Shown here: piece by piece, positions 38,464 through 47,437 of the stretch | Position numbering within the stretch: position 1 is the stretch's first letter | Layout: every line of letters starts with the position of its first letter | NCBI GenBank assembly: GCA_019096195.1 | Contig: JAGTXK010000138.1 | Location: 1-64,000 of the forward strand | DNA length: 64,000 nt | Direction: 5' to 3' | DNA from: Boletus sp. NGJ | Taxonomy: Eukaryota > Basidiomycota > Agaricomycetes > Boletales > Boletaceae | Position numbers and translations under genes: made by a program | The notes under the pieces: generated by a model | The model's input: the letters and a program-made list of their open reading frames with translations, nothing else | Told to the model about the DNA's origin: nothing | The model's database searches: none

Positions 38464-38947
38464 TGACAGAATCTAGAAAAGAGCAGGAATGCCCAAGACT
38501 ACAGTACATTAGCTACAGGTAAATGATAAGTAAAAAGAGACTCACTTCAGCTGCTGCCTAAGAGGGTGGAAACGACTGAGGTGTGTGTCAGTGAGTGAAA
38601 ACTATATATACTATTGGTGAAGGTATACTCATATTATGTTATGTGTAACGTTGTGTGAACAGGTCTGAAAGAAGCATGTAATATATGTAAGTATCAGCTA
38701 AGAAATAATGAAAGTCTAACCGTAATAAAAGCTCATTCCGAGTTCAGAATGAGCATGGGAAAGTTCTAGAAGCAGTTCTGGAACTGCTTCAGGATGATAA
38801 TCTTGGAACCTATGGAAGGGTGTGGGAAAATGTTGGAAGCACCTTCGGAACCAATAGTTCCGGGATGTGGTTCTGGGATGGCACTTCCAAGTTCAGAAGT
38901 GACAGAACTGGAATGGTTCAGAACTTGATCATGGATAAATATTGTCA
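38464..38947 (-). repeat. 5' LTR of the Copia element
   Basis: 484 bp, TGACAGAATCTA to AAATATTGTCA on the plus strand, paired with 32,389-32,914. It is poorer in CpG than its partner. Confidence 0.88.
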
Positions 38948-39265
38948 AGAAGGAAAAAGGTGGCACAAGGCAGCATTGCGAACACCATAGAGTGAGCAAA
39001 TGATGTTGAAAATAGAATGGGGGGCCAGGGATGCCACCAACAGTGAGCACAATGCCAGGGCAGTGTTGGGTGATGATGACAATGATGAGGGAGTGGAGGA
39101 AAGGGCATGAGAAGGTAGTGGTGGGCTGTGGTGGCAATATGAGCCACAGCAGGAGGCACCAGAAGAGTGCAAATATGATAGCCAACTAGCTGTAATGGTC
39201 CCGACTACCATGCCAAACCATGCCAAGCTGCATCCCCACCTATTAGCAATACCTCAGTACCAAGT
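38948..39265. repeat. Subterminal repeats of the KDZ element, right of Copia
   Basis: Continues the array seen at 31,740-32,383: aaggcagcattgcgaac and agagtgagcaaatgatgtt repeat words found near 32,256 and 32,275. The Copia target duplication marks the exact break between the two halves. The last ~150 bp before the inverted repeat hold nothing recognisable. Confidence 0.7.
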
Positions 39266-39388
39266 ACCTTCATATTTGGGGCTGGATTTATTGCTGGTGT
39301 TGGCAAAGGTGAGGTAAGCAGCCTTATTATAGTTTACAGTACATTTTTGGACCATGGCTAAAAAGGCTGACTCATTGGGAGTAATAGG
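39266..39388 (-). repeat. Right terminal inverted repeat (123 bp)
   Basis: It starts accttcatattt and ends gggagtaatagg, the inverse of 20,792-20,914 with about seven mismatches. Confidence 0.92.
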
Positions 39389-39854
39389 CTATGTGAAAGG
39401 CAGTGAAGGCATCAAGCTTCTCACACCAAGTATGTTACATGACAATATTAATCCTCATCTCATCTTAACAGACACCCTCAGTGCTGAGGTGTAGGTGCTT
39501 GTATTGACCTGTGACACAATCACAATCCTTTACTAGCTAAGGTAGACGATGGCAGTCCAACTAAACCTGTGGGTGGTATTTTTAATTCATGCAGATCAGC
39601 GAGGAGAAAAAAAGCATGAGAATGGCAAACATTACTAGCTAAGTCCAATTCAAACTCCGATAATTTACTTTATCTCTAGTCGGACTGCGGCATAAAATAT
39701 AGCCCAGCGCACTCGTCGCCTGATGAGTGTTTTACCATCCTTCCGCGATTCTATGACGAAAATCACCACAATGCGATTTAGAAGTGAGTCTTGAAGCATT
39801 AGCAGAAATCCTATTAATAATGGCTTACTTGTAATATTTTCACGCTCCGCCAAG
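39389..39854. other. Intergenic, between transposon and ZNF830-like gene
   Basis: No supported gene. A minus-strand frame at 39,853-39,665 has no ATG start. The stretch should hold the promoter of the ZNF830-like gene. Confidence 0.5.
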
Positions 39855-40730
39855 ATGGCAATCTCGGCAGAAAAGTCGGTCCAAGTGTATCAAACAACTC
39901 CACGGCATCACCCCAGAATGTCGGATGTTCGAACACTCCTCAAGGCAAAACGACAAGAGATACGGATCAACCATCCCTTAGCATCTTACACGTCTAATGG
40001 ACAGTTACGTTGTGTCGCTTGCGAGACGAATATCAAACATCCATTTGCGTGGGACGGTCATCTGGGGAGCAAAGCACATCGCACAAATGCAGCCCGCCTC
40101 AAGGAGGAGGAGAGGGGGCGGAAGGAGCTGGAGCTGGAAGAGGAAGCCAAACGTGCCAAGCGAAAACTAGCTGAGGACGATACAAACGGGAACACCAGAA
40201 GTGCCGCCAAAAAGCCAAGAGCCACAACGGGACTTCAGTCGTCGACGTCCAACTTGCCTTCGGATTTTTTCTCTGATCCGTCACAGGTGCCTCTTGCTTT
40301 GTTCAATGACTCGGACGACGAAGAGGAAACGGGAGAGGCGGCGACTTTTACCAAACCGACAGGCGGAGGTGGAGACTTGCCACTCGACCAAGAGTGGATA
40401 CAATTCCAACAATCTGTCGTCAACGCTCCCGACGCAGTCGCCACCTACGACCGTGCCACGATTTTTGCAGAGCCTGAGCTTGTCTCAGATCCATCCGAGG
40501 GTTTCCCTATTCATGAAAGTGTTGCCCAGCCCGTGACCAGAGTTGACGAGTACGAGAGGCGACAACAAAAAGAACGGGAAGAACGAGAATTAATCATGGA
40601 CCGCCTTGTGGCCGAGGAGCGCGCACAGGAGGAAGCAGATATGAAAGTTGCTATTATGAAAAACAAGTTAGAGGCCCTGCGGAAGAGACGAGAAGCATCT
40701 CATTCCATCAAGTCAAACGTAGGAGTTTGA
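39855..40730 (+). CDS. ZNF830/CCDC16-like zinc-finger splicing protein
   Basis: Single-exon gene of 291 residues. After MSDVRTLLKAKRQEIRIN it carries a C2H2 finger of the matrin/U1 type: LRCVACETNIKH, then WDGHLGSKAHR (about residues 52-77). This is followed by a charged coiled coil (KEEERGRKELELEEEAKR), an acidic DSDDEEETGE patch and a long C-terminal helix rich in Glu, Arg and Lys (ERRQQKEREERELIMDRL). Animal ZNF830 is a nuclear protein of the spliceosome linked to genome stability, and the domain order and length match. The ATG at 39,855 is the first in frame. Its stop is only 11 bp before the ATG of the next open frame on the same strand. Confidence 0.85.
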   Translation: MAISAEKSVQVYQTTPRHHPRMSDVRTLLKAKRQEIRINHPLASYTSNGQLRCVACETNIKHPFAWDGHLGSKAHRTNAARLKEEERGRKELELEEEAKRAKRKLAEDDTNGNTRSAAKKPRATTGLQSSTSNLPSDFFSDPSQVPLALFNDSDDEEETGEAATFTKPTGGGGDLPLDQEWIQFQQSVVNAPDAVATYDRATIFAEPELVSDPSEGFPIHESVAQPVTRVDEYERRQQKEREERELIMDRLVAEERAQEEADMKVAIMKNKLEALRKRREASHSIKSNVGV

Positions 40731-40741
40731 GAGGATTTCCA

Positions 40742-41108
40742 ATGCTGGTGGTACTCGCCTCTCCTCGCGACGAGAACCAAGAACGCCTTTACCTGGATAT
40801 TCTGCTTGTGAGTATATCATATCACCTTTAATGATTGTCCACAATTTGGTGACCCTCATCTCCCGGGGCAGCAGGATGCAGTCGTTAAGTACTGTCGTAT
40901 CTCGGTGTCGCGTGATGGTGTGAGCTTTAGGAAAATTGTCCTTGACAACTACATAAAACAGAGCCCAATTGATGAGTTCTTCAATTCAGAACAGCCTTGG
41001 ATCAGTAACAAGATTGGTGGTCCATATCGTGTTTTGAGCGGAGGCACGACACATGCCACGAGTGCATTCGATATATCGGCAGTACCCTATCCTCGTAAAA
41101 TCCGATAG
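40742..41108 (+). CDS. Small conserved-looking hypothetical protein (99 aa)
   Basis: Two exons: 40,742-40,807 (MLVVLASPRDENQERLYLD) and, after an intron with a GTGAGT donor, 40,875-41,108 (VVKYCRISVSRDGVSFRKIV, then FFNSEQPWISNKIGG and SAVPYPRKIR). The clean splice junction and protein-like composition argue that it is real. I recognise no family. It begins 11 bp after the ZNF830-like stop codon with no room for an ordinary promoter, so either both frames share one transcript or its promoter lies within the upstream gene. Its stop lies 41 bp from the stop of convergent COX10. Confidence 0.6.
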
Positions 41109-41149
41109 AACGAATGATAAATTAGATTCTAAGCAGTAATGATTGTTAG

Positions 41150-42412
41150 TTATGCAAGCTTGCGTTGGCTTCCTTCACCGCTGATCTTCGACGTTCCATC
41201 ACCTCCCTTACTTGTGCCCCAATCAGTCCAATCCACTCCCTGCTTGTGTACCATCATCAACGCAAGCATAAGCGGTAGGTACCACAAGCTGGTGTGAAAC
41301 AATGATTTGGCTTGTTTCTCCCCATACGAGCGCCAAAGTGCCGCGGCAGATCTGACCCAAAAGCAATTGGGTAAAAGCGAGGTCAAAGCAAATGTCCACG
41401 TTGTGAGGCCAGAGAGTGGGAATAGTATCGAACATATCGGTACCAAAAGTAACGTGTGTCGCAGGCTGACCAGTGCGTTTTTTTGAGGAGAGAGGACGGA
41501 GAGCATTTTATAACCAGCTTGTGCGTAAGATGCTCGTAGGAGATGCGACAAGGAGTTGAAGTGCGGAAATTGCCAACTGTAAAGCAGCATAAACAGCGAA
41601 AAAGCGCCAAGAGGATTGTCGATCATGGATATGTCGGGAGGTATGTCTGTAAGGAATGGTGGAAGGAAGAATTTGACCGGATAGTCCGACACCGGAAGCA
41701 GTTTCCCGCCACAGGCTGTCCAACCCATCAAAGGAGGTAGTCCACCAACTACCGCACCAACCCACGTGTTCAGAGTGGTCTTGCGTTTTAGATAAGTGTA
41801 TAGGCCCGCATACAGACAAATATTTGCCGCTCCAATAACAGCCGTCAAAGGAGTCGTCATGGTCCACAAGAGTGCAGGCCCAGTGATGCCAGTCGCAATG
41901 GCGAAACAAGTTGCATGTAGGGGACTGATTGCGTGCCGCACTAGCGGACGTTGGCGAGTGCGAACCATTTGCGCATCGTAAGGTACTTCTTGGAGTTGAT
42001 TCAGCGTGTTTGCTGACGCTGAGCACAACGCAGTGCCGAGAGCAGTGGATAGTAATACCGGCAGAGTGGTAGGCAATGGAGAGAGTGCGACTCCAGATGT
42101 AGCTGTAAGCATAACCAATACGGTGAGTCGCGTCTTGGCGAGCTGGGCGTAGATACCAAAGAGGCGTTTGGGTGTAAGGACGGCACTCTCTCGGAATGTC
42201 GGAAGGGGCTCCACTGGTTTGTACGCTAAGCGGGTGAATTGTCGAGCATCCCAGTTATCGTTGTGAAAGAAATAAGAGGCGAAATCCTTTCGGGTAGGGG
42301 CGGTCGGACATGGTTGCTGGCGGATGCTATGACGGTGAAAGAACGATTGGGTGGCGACGAGACGAGGAAGTGTTGAACGACTACATGACCCAAGGACCAG
42401 TAAACTCCTCAT
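41150..42412 (-). CDS. COX10: Protoheme IX farnesyltransferase, mitochondrial
   Basis: Adds a farnesyl group to heme B to make heme O, on the way to heme A of cytochrome c oxidase, in the inner mitochondrial membrane. Single exon, 420 residues. The N-terminus is basic and lacks acids (RSLLVLGSCSRSTLPRLVAT), as in a mitochondrial presequence. The UbiA-type polyprenyl-binding motif is intact: NTLNQLQEVPYDAQMVRTRQ (N-x3-E-x3-D-x2-M-x-RT), followed by RPL. A second conserved loop reads YTYLKRKTTLNTWVGAVVGG. Several hydrophobic helices follow. The ATG at 42,412 fits the targeting peptide. It is divergent from the U1-70K gene, with 198 bp between the chosen starts. Confidence 0.96.
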   Translation of the reverse strand: MRSLLVLGSCSRSTLPRLVATQSFFHRHSIRQQPCPTAPTRKDFASYFFHNDNWDARQFTRLAYKPVEPLPTFRESAVLTPKRLFGIYAQLAKTRLTVLVMLTATSGVALSPLPTTLPVLLSTALGTALCSASANTLNQLQEVPYDAQMVRTRQRPLVRHAISPLHATCFAIATGITGPALLWTMTTPLTAVIGAANICLYAGLYTYLKRKTTLNTWVGAVVGGLPPLMGWTACGGKLLPVSDYPVKFFLPPFLTDIPPDISMIDNPLGAFSLFMLLYSWQFPHFNSLSHLLRASYAQAGYKMLSVLSPQKNALVSLRHTLLLVPICSILFPLSGLTTWTFALTSLLPNCFWVRSAAALWRSYGEKQAKSLFHTSLWYLPLMLALMMVHKQGVDWTDWGTSKGGDGTSKISGEGSQRKLA

Positions 42413-42610
42413 TGTAGCCTACAGATAGTCAGCATCAGCATGTGAGATACAGTACAGGATTGCACTGAACCTACTGGGCGTGGAGCGATGAGCGGCACGA
42501 GTCACCAAATGGAGTCCTTGAAGGGTACTTATGAGAGTCGGAGTTTGAACAAACTCTTCCGGGACTCTCAAGACCAACTCGCGTTTTCTCTTTCGGCCTG
42601 CGCTGACAAT

Positions 42611-43881
42611 ATGCCTGGTACCCATCTGTTGCCCCCGAACCTTCTCAAACTTTTCGCACCTCGCCCACCACTACCATATCAGAGGCCAGTGGGAAGAGAC
42701 ATTGATCGTGTGCGACTCAAACATGTCTCCGGGGTAGCAGACATTCTCGAACGCCTCAAGGAACAGTCGACCGCGACATTGCTCAGCGGTGAAGGCGATA
42801 CAATGGAAGAAGGCGAAGAACCTACTTTTACTCTTGCAGAAGAGACAAAACGGCAAATCAGGCGGGAGGAACGCAAGAAGAAAAAAACAGAAGAGTTTAA
42901 AATTGCAAAAGAAACATGTCAGTGTCCTGTCTGGTGACAGTCCGTTTGCACACTTATCCCACCGCTCTAGACAAGCCGGCAGACGATCCAGAAGCTATTG
43001 GCGATCCATATAAAACTCTCTTCGTCTCCCGCTTAGTAAGTGTATCTTCGATGTATCGCTACTCTGTTCTGATTTCTCAAGCGTAGCACAAAAACGGGAC
43101 TGAGAACGATCTACGACGCGAGTTTGAGACCTTTGGTACTATTGAACGGGTAAGAATCGTTCGAGACAAGAAAAACCGCAGTAGGGGTTATGCCTTCATT
43201 GTGTATGAGCGTGAGAGGGATATGAAGGGTACATTTGTTCTAATTTTTGGTTTCGAAAACCCTGCTCATACTCCTTCAGCCGCCTACAAGGAGTCTGATG
43301 GTCTCCATATAATGGGCAAGCGTATACTCGTGGATGTTGAGCGCGGACGAACGGTGCGGGGTTGGAAGCCGCGACGACTAGGAGGTGGTCTCGGCGGCAG
43401 ACCCAAGGCAGTCGAAGCTGCTCCCATTGTGGCCCCCAAGAGTAGCAGGGGCGGATTTGGAGGACGTGGGTTTGGAGACCGTGGCGGCTTTCGTGGCGGG
43501 AGAGGGGGTGGTTTCAGGGGGGGTGGTTTCGGCGATCGTGGAGGCTTTCGTGGAGGTGGGGGAGGATTCCGTGGCGGTCGTGATGACGGTTACAGGTAAT
43601 GGATGTTTGTCTTGTTTCATGGACATTTACTGACCTTACTTAGGGGTGGTCGTGGCGGAGGCGTTGGCTATCAGGGAGGTGGATTTGGTGACGGTCATGC
43701 TAATGGATATGGTCCTGCAGGTGGAGGGCCTGGTGGGCCGGGCGGGTATGGTCCTCCTAGTCAAGGTTATGGACCGCCCGGTGGTGGGTATGGTCCCGGG
43801 GGAGGCAGTTACAGGGGAGATCTCAAACGAGAAGGACCCGGTGGGTATGACGACAGAGATGCCAAACGACCGCGATACTAG
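42611..43881 (+). CDS. SNP1: U1 small nuclear ribonucleoprotein 70 kDa
   Basis: RNA-binding core protein of the U1 snRNP, which recognises 5' splice sites. The N-terminal U1-70K motif reads [18 protein letters not shown]. The RRM follows over short introns: RNP2 TLFVSRL and RNP1 SRGYAFIVY. Then comes the family-specific [20 protein letters not shown] and RRLGGGLGG, and a Gly/Arg-rich tail that ends in AKRPRY. The start MPGTHLLPP at 42,611 matches the usual N-terminus of homologues. An in-frame ATG at 42,488 would add 41 residues that relatives lack. Its tail is longer and more glycine-rich than in yeast, with repeated GGFRGG and YGPPGGGYG units. Intron positions inferred from the reading frame. 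Confidence 0.95.
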
Positions 43882-44726
43882 ATGCGGTTGGGTGAGATAT
43901 ATTTCTTTCGTCTTGTTTTCATCGCATTCCTGCTCGCTTTGGATTCGCGGCCTCAAGTTCCAACCCTGCGCTAGGCGGGGTGTGTAAGTACCGTTTACCT
44001 CTCGTGTTGCTCTGCTGCCACCAGCGTAAGTATATCAGTATTTTATTCGTCACGGACTTCTAGTTGCCTGCGTATTAGTGTGGTGCTGGAGCTAGATTTT
44101 GGTACGATCAGGTTACATCCCGAACCGATCTTTTTGTTTTTCCGCCCATCAGGCGGGCTGTGATTTGTACCCGACGTTTTCCGGAACAGCTGCCTACAGT
44201 TTCCTATGATTGCCTCAGACAAAAGATGGGATCTCGCATCAAGTACGTTCGGCTACATGTCAAAAAAAAAAAAAAAAAAAAAAGCGCCACGTCAGGAACG
44301 ACATAATGTCGCCAGTCGTTAAAGCATGGTCGAAACTCTGTACGTAGCCAATATCATTACGATCCTCAACTGGTTGGCATAGGTGCTTTGCGGCGCTGTG
44401 GATGGCCGCCAAGCGCATTCGCTCAAGGAAGGCGGAAGAGCCTGGGCCTGAGTTGTGTGCGGCTCCCCTTCGCCTTGCGTCCCTATCTGGGCTTGAATAT
44501 TTAATACTCCGTCAGGTCCTCTCCGGGAGTTGCTATGCGGCCTCGGAACAAACGTTAAACATTTGGGGACTGACCAGGCTAACCTTTTTCGTTCCATGTC
44601 AGCGGCGTCAGGTCAAGCACCAGCAGGCCACATATGTCTGTGGTCTGTGACGCGGTACCCTCGAGCGGTAAGTACCGCCATCTTGCTTTCTAAACCCTCC
44701 CACCAGTTGCAGAACTTCATCGAGTC
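43882..44726. other. Intergenic with an A22 homopolymer
   Basis: No gene supported. A run of 22 A residues occupies 44,262-44,283. A GC-rich hairpin, cgcccatcaggcgggc, lies near 44,141. The downstream part should hold the promoter of the homeodomain gene. No tRNA or snRNA was recognised. Confidence 0.55.
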
Positions 44727-46294
44727 ATGGCAGAATCTCCTTCTGGTCCCCAACGCTCGCGGCCCGCGAGTGTGACAGTCGGGAAGGCCGTGAAAGAAAA
44801 GCGGAAACGTTCACGTGTCACACCAGAACAACTTGTACATCTGGAACGTTTCTTTGCCGTGGACCGCAGCCCTACTGCCCCCCGCAGAAAGGAGATCAGC
44901 GACATGCTTGGAATGCAGGAACGTCAGACACAAATTTGGTTCCAGAACCGGTTAGTACCCACTTTTTCTGCAATGCTATACCTAACCTTTTTGCAGACGG
45001 GCCAAAGCTAAACTACAAGATGGCAATAAGGGCCGAGGTAGCAGTACAGAAACGCCACCGGATGCGCCACCAGAGTTAGTCACTGGGTATGAAGCAGAGT
45101 TACACAACCTTCTACACGAAGACGAGCGTGAGTGATTAATACTGATCGTAAATATCTGGTGACGATTGGGATTTATTGCCAGCCGTTACCATTATTCCTT
45201 GTACCGACCTTTCTGTTGGCACTTGGCGTCGAGTCGCGACCACCCTCAGAAAGCATGACCTTCTGGCGTATCTATGTGATACCAAACGCTGTCTCACCTG
45301 GTTTATCTATTCCTCCGGATATGGGTTTAAAATGGAAATCCCTTTCGATATCATCGTTGATACCGAATTCACAAATGCTGCTCCAGGATCAGGTCTCGCC
45401 TCTTTCATTCTCTCTCGACCACCAACGTTTTACCTGGAATCGTTTTCGCCCCCCAGTCCTGGTCGAGGTACCGAACCAATTCGCCATTGGAAAAAGTGTG
45501 CAGACTGGACCGAAGACCAGCAAGCTACTAAGGTCTTGAGACACAATCTCGTAGGATCTGCTGTCCAACTTGCTCATGTACTTCGACACCTAAACGCCCA
45601 TACATCTGGATCAGATATTCGGCTTCTTTCGCCAAGCTACCACTCCCAAGAACCGTCTACAGCTGTCTTAGAAATACAGCCACCGCCACTGGCCGCCTTT
45701 GATGGGACTGGATATCGCTATCACCCACAGGATAACGTTGATCTTCGTCAACCAGACCACTCAACCCTCGCCCATAAACGATCTTTCCCGCCCGTTTCTG
45801 GTCGACAGCTCATTCTACACGATGAGTCTGTACACCTTCCCATTGCACGGCCCCCCTCAGGCTCCGAACCTGAACCTTCCATGTATCCCGAATATCCTCG
45901 ACACCCCGCTATTGAAGTCAGTCAATCAATTTCGTATTCGAACTATCCAGAAACCGCTCTCCCGCACCATATCTCCCATTCATTGCTCTCTGCTGATTGT
46001 GGTTCTTCCCGATCTTTCTCTCCTCGCAGTTCACACCAGCGACCGTATTCTGCTGGCTCAGTTCAATCGCTTCCCTACGAAGATGATAGTAGGATTCTCT
46101 CGTTCCCTGATAGTTTTCAACCACCTGCGAGTGCTACGCCCACCCCATTTGGGACGCCATCCCCACCACTGTTGATCACTCCGTTCTACCCAGCTGGATC
46201 AGCACCTAACACGTGCATAGTAAGAACTTACGATTCAGCAATACCTGTCGTTTCGGGCATGCCTGGCATGTCCAACTCGGACACCAACTCCTAA
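44727..46294 (+). CDS. Homeodomain transcription factor
   Basis: About 470 residues over three exons. The homeodomain (about residues 25-85) starts KRKRSRVTPEQLVHLERFF and ends in recognition helix QTQIWFQNRRAKAKL, with the invariant W, F, N and R; the first intron splits the codon of the second Arg of NRR. A conserved region then follows (CTDLSVGTWRR, then CLTWFIYSSGYGFKMEIPFD, then NAAPGSGLASFILS), seen in fungal homeodomain regulators of the Phx1/Hom type. The C-terminal half is Ser/Pro-rich and looks disordered. It is expected to act in the nucleus; mushroom relatives influence fruiting, but that cannot be read from the sequence. Convergent with TIM13. Confidence 0.88.
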
Positions 46295-46656
46295 TACCTA
46301 ACTACATTAGTGATTCCTTATCCCACAGCATGCACATCTGAACACTAAACGCTGCGATTTCCATAGTACATATTCGCAGCTTCTTCCGTTTTCCGCGCAC
46401 CATTCGTTGCAACTCAACTCGTTGTAATCGGGCATATCAACTCACATCGCCAGCTTGCATACATACCTTTTATAGCTCTCTAGTTGTACCCACATCTCAC
46501 TAAACTTTCGAATTAGTTCAACAATAAACACTGGATTATTGCCACTACGATGTTGACACAGAATGTTCGACAAATGCTGTATCTTCTCTAGATGTGTGAA
46601 GCAAAGAAAGGTAATAATATGAACCAAAACTTGCAAAGTGTGTAGGTTTCCTAAGG
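46295..46656. other. Intergenic (convergent 3' regions)
   Basis: Lies between the stop codons of the homeodomain gene and TIM13. No gene, RNA or repeat is supported. Confidence 0.6.
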
Positions 46657-47181
46657 CTATAATGTACTTTCCCTGCCATGCTGGCCGGCTCTGTTTGTAA
46701 GCGTCCGACTCACGATGTTGACTACAAATGAAGGACATGGATCAATCAAACTTGGGGTCGACCTCCAATAAGTCGATACTTACATGCCTCTAAGTAGCGA
46801 TCCATGCATCGTGTCAAGCACGTCTGGAGGAGGCAACTCATTGAGCCACGACCAAGAGCATCCCAAAATGACACACCGGAACGTACCTCTTCTGAGCTTG
46901 TTAATGAGACCCCCGGCTTCGGAACGCACTTTGCAAAGCATTTCTCAGAAGTTTTCTAAGTCATGGACATGAGATATATCGTCCAATGCATCACAAAATA
47001 CGTACAGTAATGAGCTCTTGCGCTGTAGCAAGATTTATTTCTGCCCGAATGGCGTTCACGACGGCCTCTTTCTGGGCAGCCATGTCTGTGTAGGACCCTT
47101 TAGATTCCCGAAGTTCACCGGAAAAGGCGAAGGTATACCTGTCTTATTGCTGGACGATGACCTAAAGAAGGAGTTAGACAT
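46657..47181 (-). CDS. TIM13: Mitochondrial intermembrane-space chaperone Tim13
   Basis: A small Tim protein that, with Tim8, escorts hydrophobic precursors across the mitochondrial intermembrane space. The gene is easily missed because five tiny exons make it up. In order: MSNSFFRSSSSNKT (47,181 start), then DMAAQKEAVVNAIRAEI and ATAQELIT, KTSEKCFAKCVPKPGVSLTS, then CLTRCMDRYLEA, and FNIVSRTLTNRAGQHGREST to a TAG at 46,657. The twin CX3C motifs (CFAKC and CLTRC, 15 residues apart, counting between them) are intact, and the KPG-SL and CMDRY blocks are closer to Tim13 than to Tim8, 9 or 10. All introns have GT-AG ends. An alternative start at 47,083 (MAAQKE) would shorten the N-terminus. Divergent from JJJ1, 256 bp apart. 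Confidence 0.9.
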
Positions 47182-47437
47182 GCTCCAAATGTTTAACCGT
47201 GACCGCGGTTGATAATAGATTCGAGAGTGGAAGGAGTGGACAACGTCCAGGAATTATGTTAGCTTCCGCTTGCTGAACTTTACTTCCCTTTTTAGAAACT
47301 CAATCACATTGGAGTGAGGACCCGGACTCAATGGATCTGTTACCACTTCCGAGTCAGGCTGGCTGAGCCTGTAAGGGACAAACATCCAATACTCCCATCA
47401 TCCCAGGGGCCTTGCTAGCGACTTCGTGCTGTAGAAT

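Larger units (their letters stand above)
32389..38947 (-). mobile_element. Copia LTR retrotransposon, all parts present but broken
   Basis: Minus-strand fossil. LTRs lie at 32,389-32,914 and 38,464-38,947, and a perfect 5-bp target duplication agaag lies at 32,384-32,388 and 38,948-38,952. Parts in order from the right: gag (about 38,346-37,440), protease (DSGAS motif, about 37,400), integrase (about 37,010-36,050, with an HHCC zinc region), a proline- and alanine-rich linker (about 35,970-35,720), reverse transcriptase (about 35,670-33,480, split by a solo LTR) and RNase H (about 33,440-32,930). About ten or more breaks besides the inserted LTR. The LTRs match at roughly nine positions in ten by eye, with most differences at CpG sites, so it is moderately old. 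Confidence 0.9.
20792..39388. mobile_element. 18.6-kb composite KDZ-type DNA transposon with TET/JBP and tyrosine recombinase genes
   Basis: It is bounded by 123-bp terminal inverted repeats (20,792-20,914 and 39,266-39,388) that differ at about seven positions. Inside, from left: a tyrosine recombinase relic (minus), an 87-bp minisatellite, a TET/JBP dioxygenase relic (plus), unassigned minus-strand sequence, the C-terminal part of a KDZ transposase (minus), and subterminal repeats near the right end. Later insertions are a solo LTR (25,417-26,350), a partial Gypsy (about 27,445-31,560) and a Copia element (32,389-38,947) itself hit by a solo LTR (33,896-34,849). Without them the core would be roughly 7 kb. 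KDZ transposons carrying TET/JBP genes are known in Agaricomycetes; the tyrosine recombinase inside the same inverted repeats is what I cannot place. No target duplication was found at the outer ends. Confidence 0.75.

Noticed and set aside
39665-39853. Small gene divergent from the ZNF830-like gene
   Set aside because: The frame has no ATG start, and its product matches nothing I know.
44262-44283. A22 run as the poly(A) tail of a retrotransposed copy
   Set aside because: No gene-like or SINE-like body precedes it and no target duplication was seen, so it is treated as a homopolymer.
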